Positions 55,201-62,551 of a DNA stretch of 64,000 nt are shown piece by piece (the stretch's first letter is position 1; each line of letters begins with the position of its first letter). Under the pieces are notes generated by a model, which was given only the letters and a program-made list of their open reading frames with translations, did no database searches and was not told where the DNA came from. The translations under genes were made by a program, and so were the position numbers. This stretch comes from Planomonospora sp. ID67723 (GTDB lineage Bacteria; Actinomycetota; Actinomycetes; Streptosporangiales; Streptosporangiaceae). The stretch lies in assembly GCF_015711605.1 (NCBI RefSeq), contig NZ_JABTEZ010000001.1, positions 524,001-588,000 of the forward strand, in the 5' to 3' direction.

Positions 55201-56046
55201 TCACCCGCCCACCCTGTTCACCCACCGCTCCCGCAGGCCGGCCAGGATGAGCACGGAGACGGCCAGCAGCACGAGGCTGAGCACGACGGCCGCCTCGGGG
55301 TCGGTCTCCAGGGCGAGGTAGACCGCCAGCGGCATGGTCTGGGTGCTGCCGGGGAAGTTGCCGGCGAAGGTGATGGTCGCGCCGAACTCGCCCAGCGCGC
55401 GGGCCCAGCACAGCACCGCTCCGGCCAGCACCCCGGGGGCGATCAGCGGCAGGGTGACCCGGCGGAAGACCGTCCAGCGGGAGGCGCCCAGGGTGGCGGC
55501 GGCCTCCTCGAAGCGCGGGTCGGCGGCGCGCAGCGCGCCCTCGACGCTGATCACCAGGAACGGCATCGCCACGAACGCCTCGGCGACGACGACCCCGGCG
55601 GTGGTGAAGGGCAGCGAGATCCCGAAGGCGGACTCCAGCCACTGGCCGACCAGGCCGCGCCGGCCCAGCACGAGCAGCAGCGCGACACCGCCCACCACCG
55701 GGGGCAGCACCAGCGGAACGGTGATCAGCGCGCGCAGCAGGCGGCGACCCGGGAAGTCGGTGCGGGCCAGCAGCCAGGCCAGCGGCACCCCGAGCAGCAG
55801 GCAGACCCCGGTGGCGACGGTCGCGGTCACCAGCGACAACCGCAGCGCCTGCAGGACCTGCGGCTCGGCCAGCCGCTGCGGCAGCGTGGACCAGGGGGCG
55901 CGGACCAGCAGTCCGGCCAGCGGCAGCACCAGGAAGGCGATGCCCGCCAGCGCGGGCACCAGCAGCGGCCACGGCGGGCGTCCGGGGACGCCGGCCGGTT
56001 CGGGGCCGCGGGCGCGGCCCCGGACGGGCGTGGGGGAGGTCGTCAC
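55201..56046 (-). CDS. modB: Molybdate ABC transporter permease
   Basis: A 281-residue permease with six helices and the EAA loop (EEAAATLGASRWTVFRRVTLPLIAPG), the coupling site for ModC. The GTG start lies three bases after the modA stop, indicating translational coupling. Confidence 0.92.
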   Translation of the reverse strand: MTTSPTPVRGRARGPEPAGVPGRPPWPLLVPALAGIAFLVLPLAGLLVRAPWSTLPQRLAEPQVLQALRLSLVTATVATGVCLLLGVPLAWLLARTDFPGRRLLRALITVPLVLPPVVGGVALLLVLGRRGLVGQWLESAFGISLPFTTAGVVVAEAFVAMPFLVISVEGALRAADPRFEEAAATLGASRWTVFRRVTLPLIAPGVLAGAVLCWARALGEFGATITFAGNFPGSTQTMPLAVYLALETDPEAAVVLSLVLLAVSVLILAGLRERWVNRVGG

Positions 56047-56049
56047 GGC

Positions 56050-56856
56050 TCAGGGCGCCTCGAAGCCGGCCCTGGTCAGCACGTCCCCGCCCCGCTGCGA
56101 CAGCACCAGGTCGACGAACCGCCGGGCCAGGTCGCCGGCCGGGGCCCCGGACAGCGCGGCGACGGGATAGTCGTTGATCGCCTCGTCGGCCTCGGGGAAG
56201 GCGATGCCCCGGACCTTGCCGCCGGAGGCCAGCACGTCGGTGGCGTAGACCAGGGCGGCGTCGACCTCGCCGAGCGCGGCCTTGGTGAGGGTGGCCTTGA
56301 CGTCCTGTTCCAGCGTGACGGGGGTGACCGTCAGCCCGGCCGCGTCGAGGGCCTTGACGGCCGCGGCGCCGCAGGGCACCTGCGCGGCGCACAGCGCGAC
56401 CTTGACCCGGGCGTCGGCCAGGTCCTTCAGCTCGTCGATCCCGGCCGGGTTGCCGGCCGGGACGGCGATCTGCAACTTGTTGCGCGCGAAGACGGCCGGC
56501 TCGCCCGCCAGGGAGGCGTCGGTGACGGTCTTCATGGTGGCCGGGCTGGCCGCGGCGAACACGTCGGCCGGGGCGCCCTGGACGATCTGCTGGGCCAGGG
56601 TGGCGCTGGAGCCGAAGTTGAAGCGCACCGTGGTGCCCGGGTGCGCCGCTTCGAACGTCCTGCCCAGCTCGGTGAAGGCGCCGGTGAGCGAGGCCGCGGC
56701 GAACACCGTCAGCGTCCTGGCGCCGGCCGCGGGAGGAGCGGAGCCGGAACCCGGGCCCGCGGGGGTGGGAGCGGCACCACAGGCCGCCGCACCCACCGCC
56801 AGGGCCAAGGCGAGGGGAACGGCCGCAGTCCAGCGGGACAGGCGTTTCGGCCTCAC
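56050..56856 (-). CDS. modA: Molybdate-binding lipoprotein
   Basis: A 268-residue substrate-binding lipoprotein of the ModA family. The GTG start follows an AGGAG site that overlaps the stop codon of the upstream regulator; the lipobox is AAAC after LAVG. Blocks LTVFAAASLTGAFTELG, FGSSATLAQQI, GAPADVFAAAS and the carboxy-terminal GDLARRFVDLVLS are characteristic. It captures molybdate or tungstate outside the membrane. Residue choices at the anion site were not resolved. Confidence 0.92.
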   Translation of the reverse strand: MRPKRLSRWTAAVPLALALAVGAAACGAAPTPAGPGSGSAPPAAGARTLTVFAAASLTGAFTELGRTFEAAHPGTTVRFNFGSSATLAQQIVQGAPADVFAAASPATMKTVTDASLAGEPAVFARNKLQIAVPAGNPAGIDELKDLADARVKVALCAAQVPCGAAAVKALDAAGLTVTPVTLEQDVKATLTKAALGEVDAALVYATDVLASGGKVRGIAFPEADEAINDYPVAALSGAPAGDLARRFVDLVLSQRGGDVLTRAGFEAP

Positions 56857-56863
56857 GGCACTC

Positions 56864-57274
56864 CTAATGACTCGCGGCGCGCGCATGGTCGGGGATCTCC
56901 ACGACGACGTTGGTGGACTTGATCACGGCGACCGCCACCACCCCCGGCTCCAGGCCCAGCTCGTCGGCGGCCTGGCGGCTCATCAGCGACACCACCCGGA
57001 ACGGCCCGGCGGCGATCTCGACCTGCGCCATCACCGCGTCCCGGACCACCTCGGTCACGATCCCGCGCAGCCGGTTGCGCGCCGAGGAACGCTCCCTGCC
57101 GTCCTCGGCCTCGATCTGGGCGCGGGCGAAGGCGGCCAGGTCCGCGCCGTCGATCCGGCGGTGGCTCTGGCCGTCGCGCCGCGCCGGGAGCCGGCCGGTG
57201 TCCACCCAGCGCCGGACGGTGTCGGCGCTGACGCCGAGCAGCGTGGCGGCCTCGCTGATCCGGAATGTCGTCAC
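56864..57274 (-). CDS. Molybdate-responsive HTH-TOBE regulator
   Basis: A 136-residue protein with an excisionase/MerR-type helix-turn-helix (FRISEAATLLGVSADTVRRW) and a carboxy-terminal mop/TOBE molybdate-binding domain (SSARNRLRGIVTEVVRDAVMA...AVIKSTNVVVE). It probably senses molybdate and controls modABC, whose first gene overlaps its stop region. I chose the GTG at 57274 because TAGAGT lies seven bases upstream; a GTG nine bases further up gives a 139-residue form. Confidence 0.85.
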   Translation of the reverse strand: MTTFRISEAATLLGVSADTVRRWVDTGRLPARRDGQSHRRIDGADLAAFARAQIEAEDGRERSSARNRLRGIVTEVVRDAVMAQVEIAAGPFRVVSLMSRQAADELGLEPGVVAVAVIKSTNVVVEIPDHARAASH

Positions 57275-57281
57275 GACCCGC

Positions 57282-57287
57282 ACTCTA
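57282..57287 (-). promoter_or_regulatory. -10 box of the molybdate regulator gene
   Basis: TAGAGT seven bases ahead of the GTG at 57274, no Shine-Dalgarno site, so probably leaderless. Confidence 0.45.
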
Positions 57288-57521
57288 CCTCAGCAGATCC
57301 TGGGGGCAGATACAGTTTTTATGGGCATCAGCGAGCTGAATTACCGGCAAATCATCGTACATGCGAGTTTCCCTGCTCCGACGGCGACGTCCACGCCTCC
57401 GGCACCGGATCCGCCATCGGCGGCGAGGCGGCGGACCTCCCACGCGCGTCGGGAAACGTCTATGAAAAGTGATCTCCGCAGTCCATCGTGAGCTCAGCAG
57501 GGGAGAGCGGAGGCCCGGGGG

Positions 57522-59459
57522 ATGGACGAACAGGCCGTACGGCTGGCGCAGCGCGTGGCCGTGGTCGTCAGCGCCGGCTTCGCCTTCGGCGGGGTCATCG
57601 GCATCGTCTACGCCGAGGACGGTCCCGCGCGCGAGGTCCTGGCCTTCGCCATGCTGGCGGCCCTGTTCGGCCTGCACCTGCGTAACTGCGTGCGGCGGGC
57701 CGACGGCCGCAGGCCGCGCGGCTGGCCGTGGACGCTCGCGGCCCAGGTGGTGCTCACCGCCGCGGGACTGGCCTGGTTCGCGGGCACCTGGTACGGCAAC
57801 ACCGGTTTCCTGGCGGCCGCCGTCCTGCTGCTGATCCGGCGGCCGTGGGCGCGGTGGGGCGGGTTCGCGCTGGTTCTGGCCGCGCAGTTCCTGTCCGCGC
57901 TCACCGTGCGGCCGACGGTGGGCGAGGCGCTCTACCTCGTCGTCGGCCAGGCCGCGTTCGTCGGCGTCGCCCTGTACGGCGTGGTGCGGCTGGCCGACCT
58001 GATCACCGACCTGCGCGGCACGCAGGCCGCTCTGGCCGCCGCCGCCGTGGCCGGGGAGCGGCTGGCCTTCGCCGAGCAGCTCAACCAGCGGATCGGCGCC
58101 GGCCTGGAGCGGGTCGTGCGGCACGGCGAGGCCGTACTGGAGGCTCCCGGCTCCGGCAGGGCGCGGCAGGAGCTTGAGGAGGGCCTGGCCACGGCGCGTA
58201 CGGCGCTGTCCGAGGTCAGATGGGTCTCGCATGCCCACCGCGAGAGCGCGGTGACGGCCTCGGCCGCGCGGGCGGTGGCGGGTGACCTCACCACGCGGAC
58301 GGTGGCGGTGCTCGTGACCGCGACCGCGGTGCTCATGATCGTGCCGCGCGAGGTGCGCCACGTCCTGCGCCTGCAGCTCCCCGCCGGACAGGTCGCGCTG
58401 TTCGCGTCGGCGCTGACCGCGTTCGTCCTGCTGCTCCTGTACGCCTGCCTGGGCGGCGGCAGGGGCCGGCTCCGGACGCTGGCCGCGCTGGCGGCCCTCA
58501 CCTACGTACCGGCGGCGGTGCTCGGCCCGGAGCTGTGGTACGTCGCCACCTTCCTGGCCGGCGCCGTCATCGTGCTCCTGCGCGGCCCGCTCCGGTGGAT
58601 CGCGGCGGCGGGGGTGACGTCCGGGGACGCGGCCTTCCACCTGTTGGTCAGCGGGCACGCGGGCAACCTGCTGGACGTGGTCTACGGCGTGGTGTACACC
58701 GCCGAGCGGGCGATCATCGTCTACGCGCTGTGGCGGATGGCCGGGCTGACCGCCGAACTGCGCGCGGCCCGCGCGGAGCTGGCCCGGGCCGGGGTGGCGC
58801 GCGAACGGCTGCGGTTCGCACGCGACCTGCATGACCTGCTGGGCTACGGCCTGTCCGTGGTGGTGCTCAAGGCGGAATTGGCCTTCCGCCTGCTGGGCAG
58901 GGACGCGGAGGCCGCCGGGCGCGAGCTGTCCGAGGGGCTCGACGCGGCCCGCCGGGTGCTGGCCGACATCGGCTCCGTCGCCTCCGGCTACAGCGAGATC
59001 TCCCTCGCCACCGAGACGGCCTCCGCCCGTGCCGTGCTGAGGGCCGCCGGCGTCGAGGTCACCGGGACGGTCACGGACGCCGCGCTGCCCGGCCCGGTGG
59101 ACACCGCGCTCGCGGCGGTGCTGCGCGAGGGGGTGACCAACATGCTGCGGCACAGCGACGCGCGCCGCTGCACGCTGGAGGTGACGGCGGACGACCGGGG
59201 GGTACGGCTCCGCCTCGCCAATGACGGGGCGACGGCCGCACCGTCGCGGGCCGCCGGGGACGGTGCGCCCGGTCACCGGTCCGGGGCGGGGATCGGCAAC
59301 CTCACGGACCGGCTCGGCGAACTGGGCGGGCGGCTGCGGATCGAGGCGACGGGGGACGACTACGCCCTGGTGGCCGAGGCGCCCCTACAGCCAGCCCTCG
59401 TCGGTGGCGATGCGGATCGCGTCGACCCGGTTCCTGGCGTCGAGCTTCGTGACCGCTGA
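57522..59459 (+). CDS. Internally duplicated sensor histidine kinase (HisKA_3 type)
   Basis: A 645-residue membrane kinase built of two like modules. Module 1 (residues 10-255): four or five membrane helices, then a coiled-coil and a HisKA_3-like helix FAEQLNQRIGAGLE in which Asn188 replaces the phosphoacceptor His, with no ATPase domain. Module 2 (260-645): more helices, an intact H-box FARDLHDLLGYGLS (His439) and a GHKL ATPase domain (EGVTNMLRHS, LRLANDG, GAGIGNLTDRLGELGGRL). The first module looks like a degenerate copy now serving as sensor or scaffold. The gene overlaps the convergent response regulator gene by 75 bases. Confidence 0.85.
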   Translation: MDEQAVRLAQRVAVVVSAGFAFGGVIGIVYAEDGPAREVLAFAMLAALFGLHLRNCVRRADGRRPRGWPWTLAAQVVLTAAGLAWFAGTWYGNTGFLAAAVLLLIRRPWARWGGFALVLAAQFLSALTVRPTVGEALYLVVGQAAFVGVALYGVVRLADLITDLRGTQAALAAAAVAGERLAFAEQLNQRIGAGLERVVRHGEAVLEAPGSGRARQELEEGLATARTALSEVRWVSHAHRESAVTASAARAVAGDLTTRTVAVLVTATAVLMIVPREVRHVLRLQLPAGQVALFASALTAFVLLLLYACLGGGRGRLRTLAALAALTYVPAAVLGPELWYVATFLAGAVIVLLRGPLRWIAAAGVTSGDAAFHLLVSGHAGNLLDVVYGVVYTAERAIIVYALWRMAGLTAELRAARAELARAGVARERLRFARDLHDLLGYGLSVVVLKAELAFRLLGRDAEAAGRELSEGLDAARRVLADIGSVASGYSEISLATETASARAVLRAAGVEVTGTVTDAALPGPVDTALAAVLREGVTNMLRHSDARRCTLEVTADDRGVRLRLANDGATAAPSRAAGDGAPGHRSGAGIGNLTDRLGELGGRLRIEATGDDYALVAEAPLQPALVGGDADRVDPVPGVELRDR

Positions 59460-59990
59460 CGACAGGTAGTTGCGCACCGTTCCCCTGCTGAGCGAGAGCC
59501 GTACCGCGATCTCGTCGGGCTCCGCGCCCGTGGCCGCCATCCTCAGCACGTCGGCCTCACGGGCGGCCAGCGGGCTGTCCGCCGTGCGCAGCGCGGCGAC
59601 GGCGAACTGCTGGTCCACCACCTGCTCGCCCGCCGCCACCTTCCTGATGGCCTCGATCAGCTCGCCGGGCGGCGAGTGCTTGAGCAGGAATCCGCTGACG
59701 CCCGCGAGCAGCGCGCGGCGCAGGTAGCCCGGTTTGGCCAGGCCGGTGAGAACCAGCGTGCGACAGCCCGGCACGTCCGCGCGGAGCCGGGTGGCCACGC
59801 TCAGGCCGTCCAGGCCCGGCAGCTCGATGTCGAGCACGGCCACGTCGGGTTCGCACTCCAGCGCGGCGGGAACGACCTGGTCACCGCGTTCCACGGCGGC
59901 GACGACGACCAGGTCGTCCTCGAGTCCCAGAACGGCGGCCAGCGTCTCACGCAGGATGCGGACGTCCTCCGCGATCAAGACTCTGATCAC
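59385..59990 (-). CDS. NarL/DesR-type response regulator
   Basis: A 201-residue response regulator: receiver domain with acidic pocket AEDV, phosphoacceptor Asp in AVLDIELPG, conserved Lys in FLLKHSPP, and a LuxR-type HTH (PLAAREADVLRMAATGAEPDEI, SLSRGTVRNYLS). The GTG start at 59990 follows an AAGGA site that lies inside an inverted repeat. Convergent with and overlapping the kinase gene at 57522; HisKA_3 kinases pair with NarL-type regulators, so the two are probably cognate. Confidence 0.9.
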   Translation of the reverse strand: MIRVLIAEDVRILRETLAAVLGLEDDLVVVAAVERGDQVVPAALECEPDVAVLDIELPGLDGLSVATRLRADVPGCRTLVLTGLAKPGYLRRALLAGVSGFLLKHSPPGELIEAIRKVAAGEQVVDQQFAVAALRTADSPLAAREADVLRMAATGAEPDEIAVRLSLSRGTVRNYLSSAVTKLDARNRVDAIRIATDEGWL

Positions 59991-60005
59991 TGTGAATCCT
60001 TCACA
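59991..60005. promoter_or_regulatory. Inverted repeat embracing the RR ribosome binding site
   Basis: TGTGAATCCTTCACA has perfect six-base arms and a three-base loop and directly precedes the GTG of the response regulator; the Shine-Dalgarno AAGGA sits within it. It could be a regulatory hairpin or a self-binding operator. Confidence 0.45.
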
Positions 60006-60096
60006 ACCAACTGATGAGCGTGGCACTGCCTCCGGCTCCGGCCGACTGCGAATCTAGAACACATCAGCCCGGAGTACACGAAATAGGGAGAAGATC

Positions 60097-60567
60097 ATGC
60101 AGAAGATCACGACTTACCTCTGGTTCGACAACCAGGCAGAGGAAGCGGCCGAACACTACGTCTCCGTCTTCGCCGGCTCCCGCATCGTGAACGTCCAGCG
60201 GCACGGAGAGGCGGGGCCCGGTCCGGCCGGCACGGCCATGCTCGTGGAGTTCGAGCTCAGCGGGCAGCGCTTCCTCGCGCTGAACGGCGGCCCGCAGTTC
60301 ACGTTCACCGAGGCGGTCTCGCTGCTCGTCGACTGCGAGACGCAGGAGGAGGTCGACGACTACTGGGCGAAGCTCTCCGAGGGCGGACAGGAGGGCCCCT
60401 GCGGCTGGCTCAAGGACAGGTACGGCCTGTCCTGGCAGGTCGTCCCGCGCAAGCTGCCCGAGCTGCTCGCCGACCCCGACCCGGCCAGGGCCGACCGGGC
60501 GATGAAGGCCATGCTCGGCATGAAGAAGATCGACGTCCAGGGGCTGGTGGACGCCGCCGACGGGTGA
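60097..60567 (+). CDS. VOC-superfamily PhnB-like protein
   Basis: A 156-residue single-domain vicinal-oxygen-chelate protein, PhnB-like (QKITTYLWFDNQAEEAAEHYVSVF...FLALNGGPQFTFTEAVSLLVDCETQEEVDDYWAKLSEGG...WQVVPRKLPELL). These were once annotated as 3-demethylubiquinone methyltransferase; enzymatic function is unproved. A GGGAGAAG site precedes the ATG. Confidence 0.87.
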   Translation: MQKITTYLWFDNQAEEAAEHYVSVFAGSRIVNVQRHGEAGPGPAGTAMLVEFELSGQRFLALNGGPQFTFTEAVSLLVDCETQEEVDDYWAKLSEGGQEGPCGWLKDRYGLSWQVVPRKLPELLADPDPARADRAMKAMLGMKKIDVQGLVDAADG

Positions 60568-60583
60568 CGGGCCCGCCGGAGCG

Positions 60584-60612
60584 TTGACCGGGGAGCGGAT
60601 CGCTGTTGCACT
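60584..60612 (+). promoter_or_regulatory. Promoter of the secreted lectin-like gene (leaderless)
   Basis: TTGACC (60584-60589), 17-base spacer, TGCACT (60607-60612), seven bases, then ATG at 60620. Confidence 0.55.
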
Positions 60613-60619
60613 GAACGTC

Positions 60620-61387
60620 ATGGCGAGAATCCTCTCCGTCGCCACGGGGCTGGCGATGACGATGGCCGCCGGCCCGGCCACGGCCGTTCCGCGCCGGATC
60701 GACGAGGTGCGCTACGACGGCTCCATGATCTCGCCCGCGTTGGTCGCCGACCGTACGTCCCACGCCCGGCACGGCGCCGTCCTGACCGCCAACGGCGGCC
60801 GGGTGCTCTCCCTGCCGGGCGGGACCGGCGACCTCTTCCTGCGTTTTCCCGCCGGGAGCTGCCCGGCGGCGCCCTGCCCCCAGGCGGTCGTCCGGCCGAG
60901 CTCCTCCCAGGCGCTGATGCCGCGGGACGGCACGGGACGCTTCAGCTTCGGCGCCGACCTGCGGTTGACCGCCGAGCCCCCGCCGACCGCCGGGATGAAC
61001 GTGTGGCAGTTCGGCCTGGCCGGCGCCGGGCACAGCCAGTGGAAGCTCCAGGTCGACCAGGGCCGCCCCTCGTGCCGGTGGTCGGACGGCACCGGCACGG
61101 TGCTGCTGCCCGCGCACGGCTACCGGCTCGCCGTCGGGCGCTGGCACCGGCTGCGGTGCGCGCGGCTGTCGCCGGTGCTGTTCGAGATCCGGGTGCTCGA
61201 CCCGGTGACCGGCGCCGCGATCGTCCCGCCCACCCGCGCGATCACCCGGCTGGGCCCGATACTGCCGAAGGGATCGGCGCTGGTCGGCGGCAAGCGGGTG
61301 GACGCCGGCCACCACGACGAGCAGACCGACCAGTTCCACGGCGATCTGGACGAGGTGTACTTCGCCTGGTCGTGGGCCGCCTACTGA
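60620..61387 (+). CDS. Secreted concanavalin/LamG-like protein
   Basis: A 255-residue exported protein: signal peptide about 1-26 (LSVATGLAMTMAAGPATA), then a beta-rich body that resembles LamG/concanavalin-like lectins (YDGSMISPALVADRTSHARH, SFGADLRLT, HSQWKLQVDQGRPSCRWSDG, GRWHRLRCARL, DQFHGDLDEVYFAW). Four Cys residues probably pair. Ligand unknown. Start chosen by the promoter geometry; an in-frame TTG at 60584 is less likely. Confidence 0.65.
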   Translation: MARILSVATGLAMTMAAGPATAVPRRIDEVRYDGSMISPALVADRTSHARHGAVLTANGGRVLSLPGGTGDLFLRFPAGSCPAAPCPQAVVRPSSSQALMPRDGTGRFSFGADLRLTAEPPPTAGMNVWQFGLAGAGHSQWKLQVDQGRPSCRWSDGTGTVLLPAHGYRLAVGRWHRLRCARLSPVLFEIRVLDPVTGAAIVPPTRAITRLGPILPKGSALVGGKRVDAGHHDEQTDQFHGDLDEVYFAWSWAAY

Positions 61388-61424
61388 GCGGCGGCACCGC
61401 CTCCTCCCTGCCCTCCTCCCCGTC

Positions 61425-62261
61425 CTACTCCCTGCCCGGCTCCCCGTCCGGCCCCTCGAACGGGTCCGCGCCACCCGGCTCCGTCATCCCCCGGGTCATC
61501 CGCGCCTGGGCGGTCTCGGGCATGAGCTTGCCGGCGACGCTCTGCAGAACGTTCTTCTTCGACCCGGCCACGACGTGGTCGTCCCCCGACATCAGCGCCT
61601 CGAAGCCCTGACGCGCCACCTCGGCGGGGTCGTCCTTCTTCCCGGCGCCCACCTTGGTGTCCTCCATGCCCGCGCGGCGGAAGAAGTCGGTGTCGGTGGG
61701 ACCGGGCAGCAGGGCGGTGACGGTGACCCCGGTGTCCTTGAGCTCCTCGCGGACCGCCTCGGCGAAGGAGTAGAGGAATGCCTTGGAGGCGGCGTACACC
61801 GCGTGGAACGGCCCCGGCATCGTGCCGGCGATCGAGGAGGTGAACAGCACCCGGCCCCGTCCGCGGCCGACCATGTCCGGCAGCACCCGCTTGGCCAGGT
61901 GGACCGAGGAGACGACGTTCAGCTTGATGAGCTTCAGCTCGTCGTCCAGGTCGGTCTCGCGGGCGAAGTCCCCGCTGACCCCGACACCGGCGTTGATCGC
62001 CACCGCGTCCACGGGGCGGCCGGACGCGGTGGCCCGGGTGTACAGCTCCTCGACGCCGTCCCGGTGAGCCAGGTCGACGCGCACGGTGGAGATCGCCGCG
62101 CCGAGCTCCTCCAGCGACCGGGCGGCCTCGACGATGCCCTCGTCCTCCGCCGCGACGACGAGATCGAACCCGTGCTCGGCGAACTGCCTGGCGAGCTCGT
62201 AGCCGATGCCGCTGGAGGCGCCGGTCACGACGGCCAGCGGCCGGGTCTCGGAGTTTTCCAT
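61425..62261 (-). CDS. Short-chain dehydrogenase/reductase
   Basis: A 278-residue SDR with the coenzyme site TGASSGIGYE near residue 14, INAG motif, catalytic Ser in LFTSSIAG and YAASK, and a Pro-Gly block LLPGPTDTDFF. The carboxy-terminal tail is Gly/Pro/Glu-rich. A GAGGAAGGAA site fixes the ATG. Substrate unknown. It converges on the secreted lectin-like gene. Confidence 0.88.
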   Translation of the reverse strand: MENSETRPLAVVTGASSGIGYELARQFAEHGFDLVVAAEDEGIVEAARSLEELGAAISTVRVDLAHRDGVEELYTRATASGRPVDAVAINAGVGVSGDFARETDLDDELKLIKLNVVSSVHLAKRVLPDMVGRGRGRVLFTSSIAGTMPGPFHAVYAASKAFLYSFAEAVREELKDTGVTVTALLPGPTDTDFFRRAGMEDTKVGAGKKDDPAEVARQGFEALMSGDDHVVAGSKKNVLQSVAGKLMPETAQARMTRGMTEPGGADPFEGPDGEPGRE

Positions 62262-62551
62262 GGCGTTCCTTCCTCACTGTCACGTTCGGGCCCCGGCCGG
62301 ATGGTCCGCATGCCGCGGACGGCAGCGGGCCCCGTCTCCCGCGTCTCCTTCCCGGTCCTTTTCGTCCTATCCGGACGGGGCATGGAGGGACCTGCTCCCG
62401 AGGACGTCCTCAGGGAGTCCCCGCCGGGCTCTGGACGGCGCCGGGCGGGAGCCGGGAAACCTCTCAGCCGGGGGCAGGCCGTGCCGATGGGACCCCGACG
62501 TGTTGGACCAGTCCCGTGACGGTCCCTGGACGGCGAAAGGACTGCGGACAC

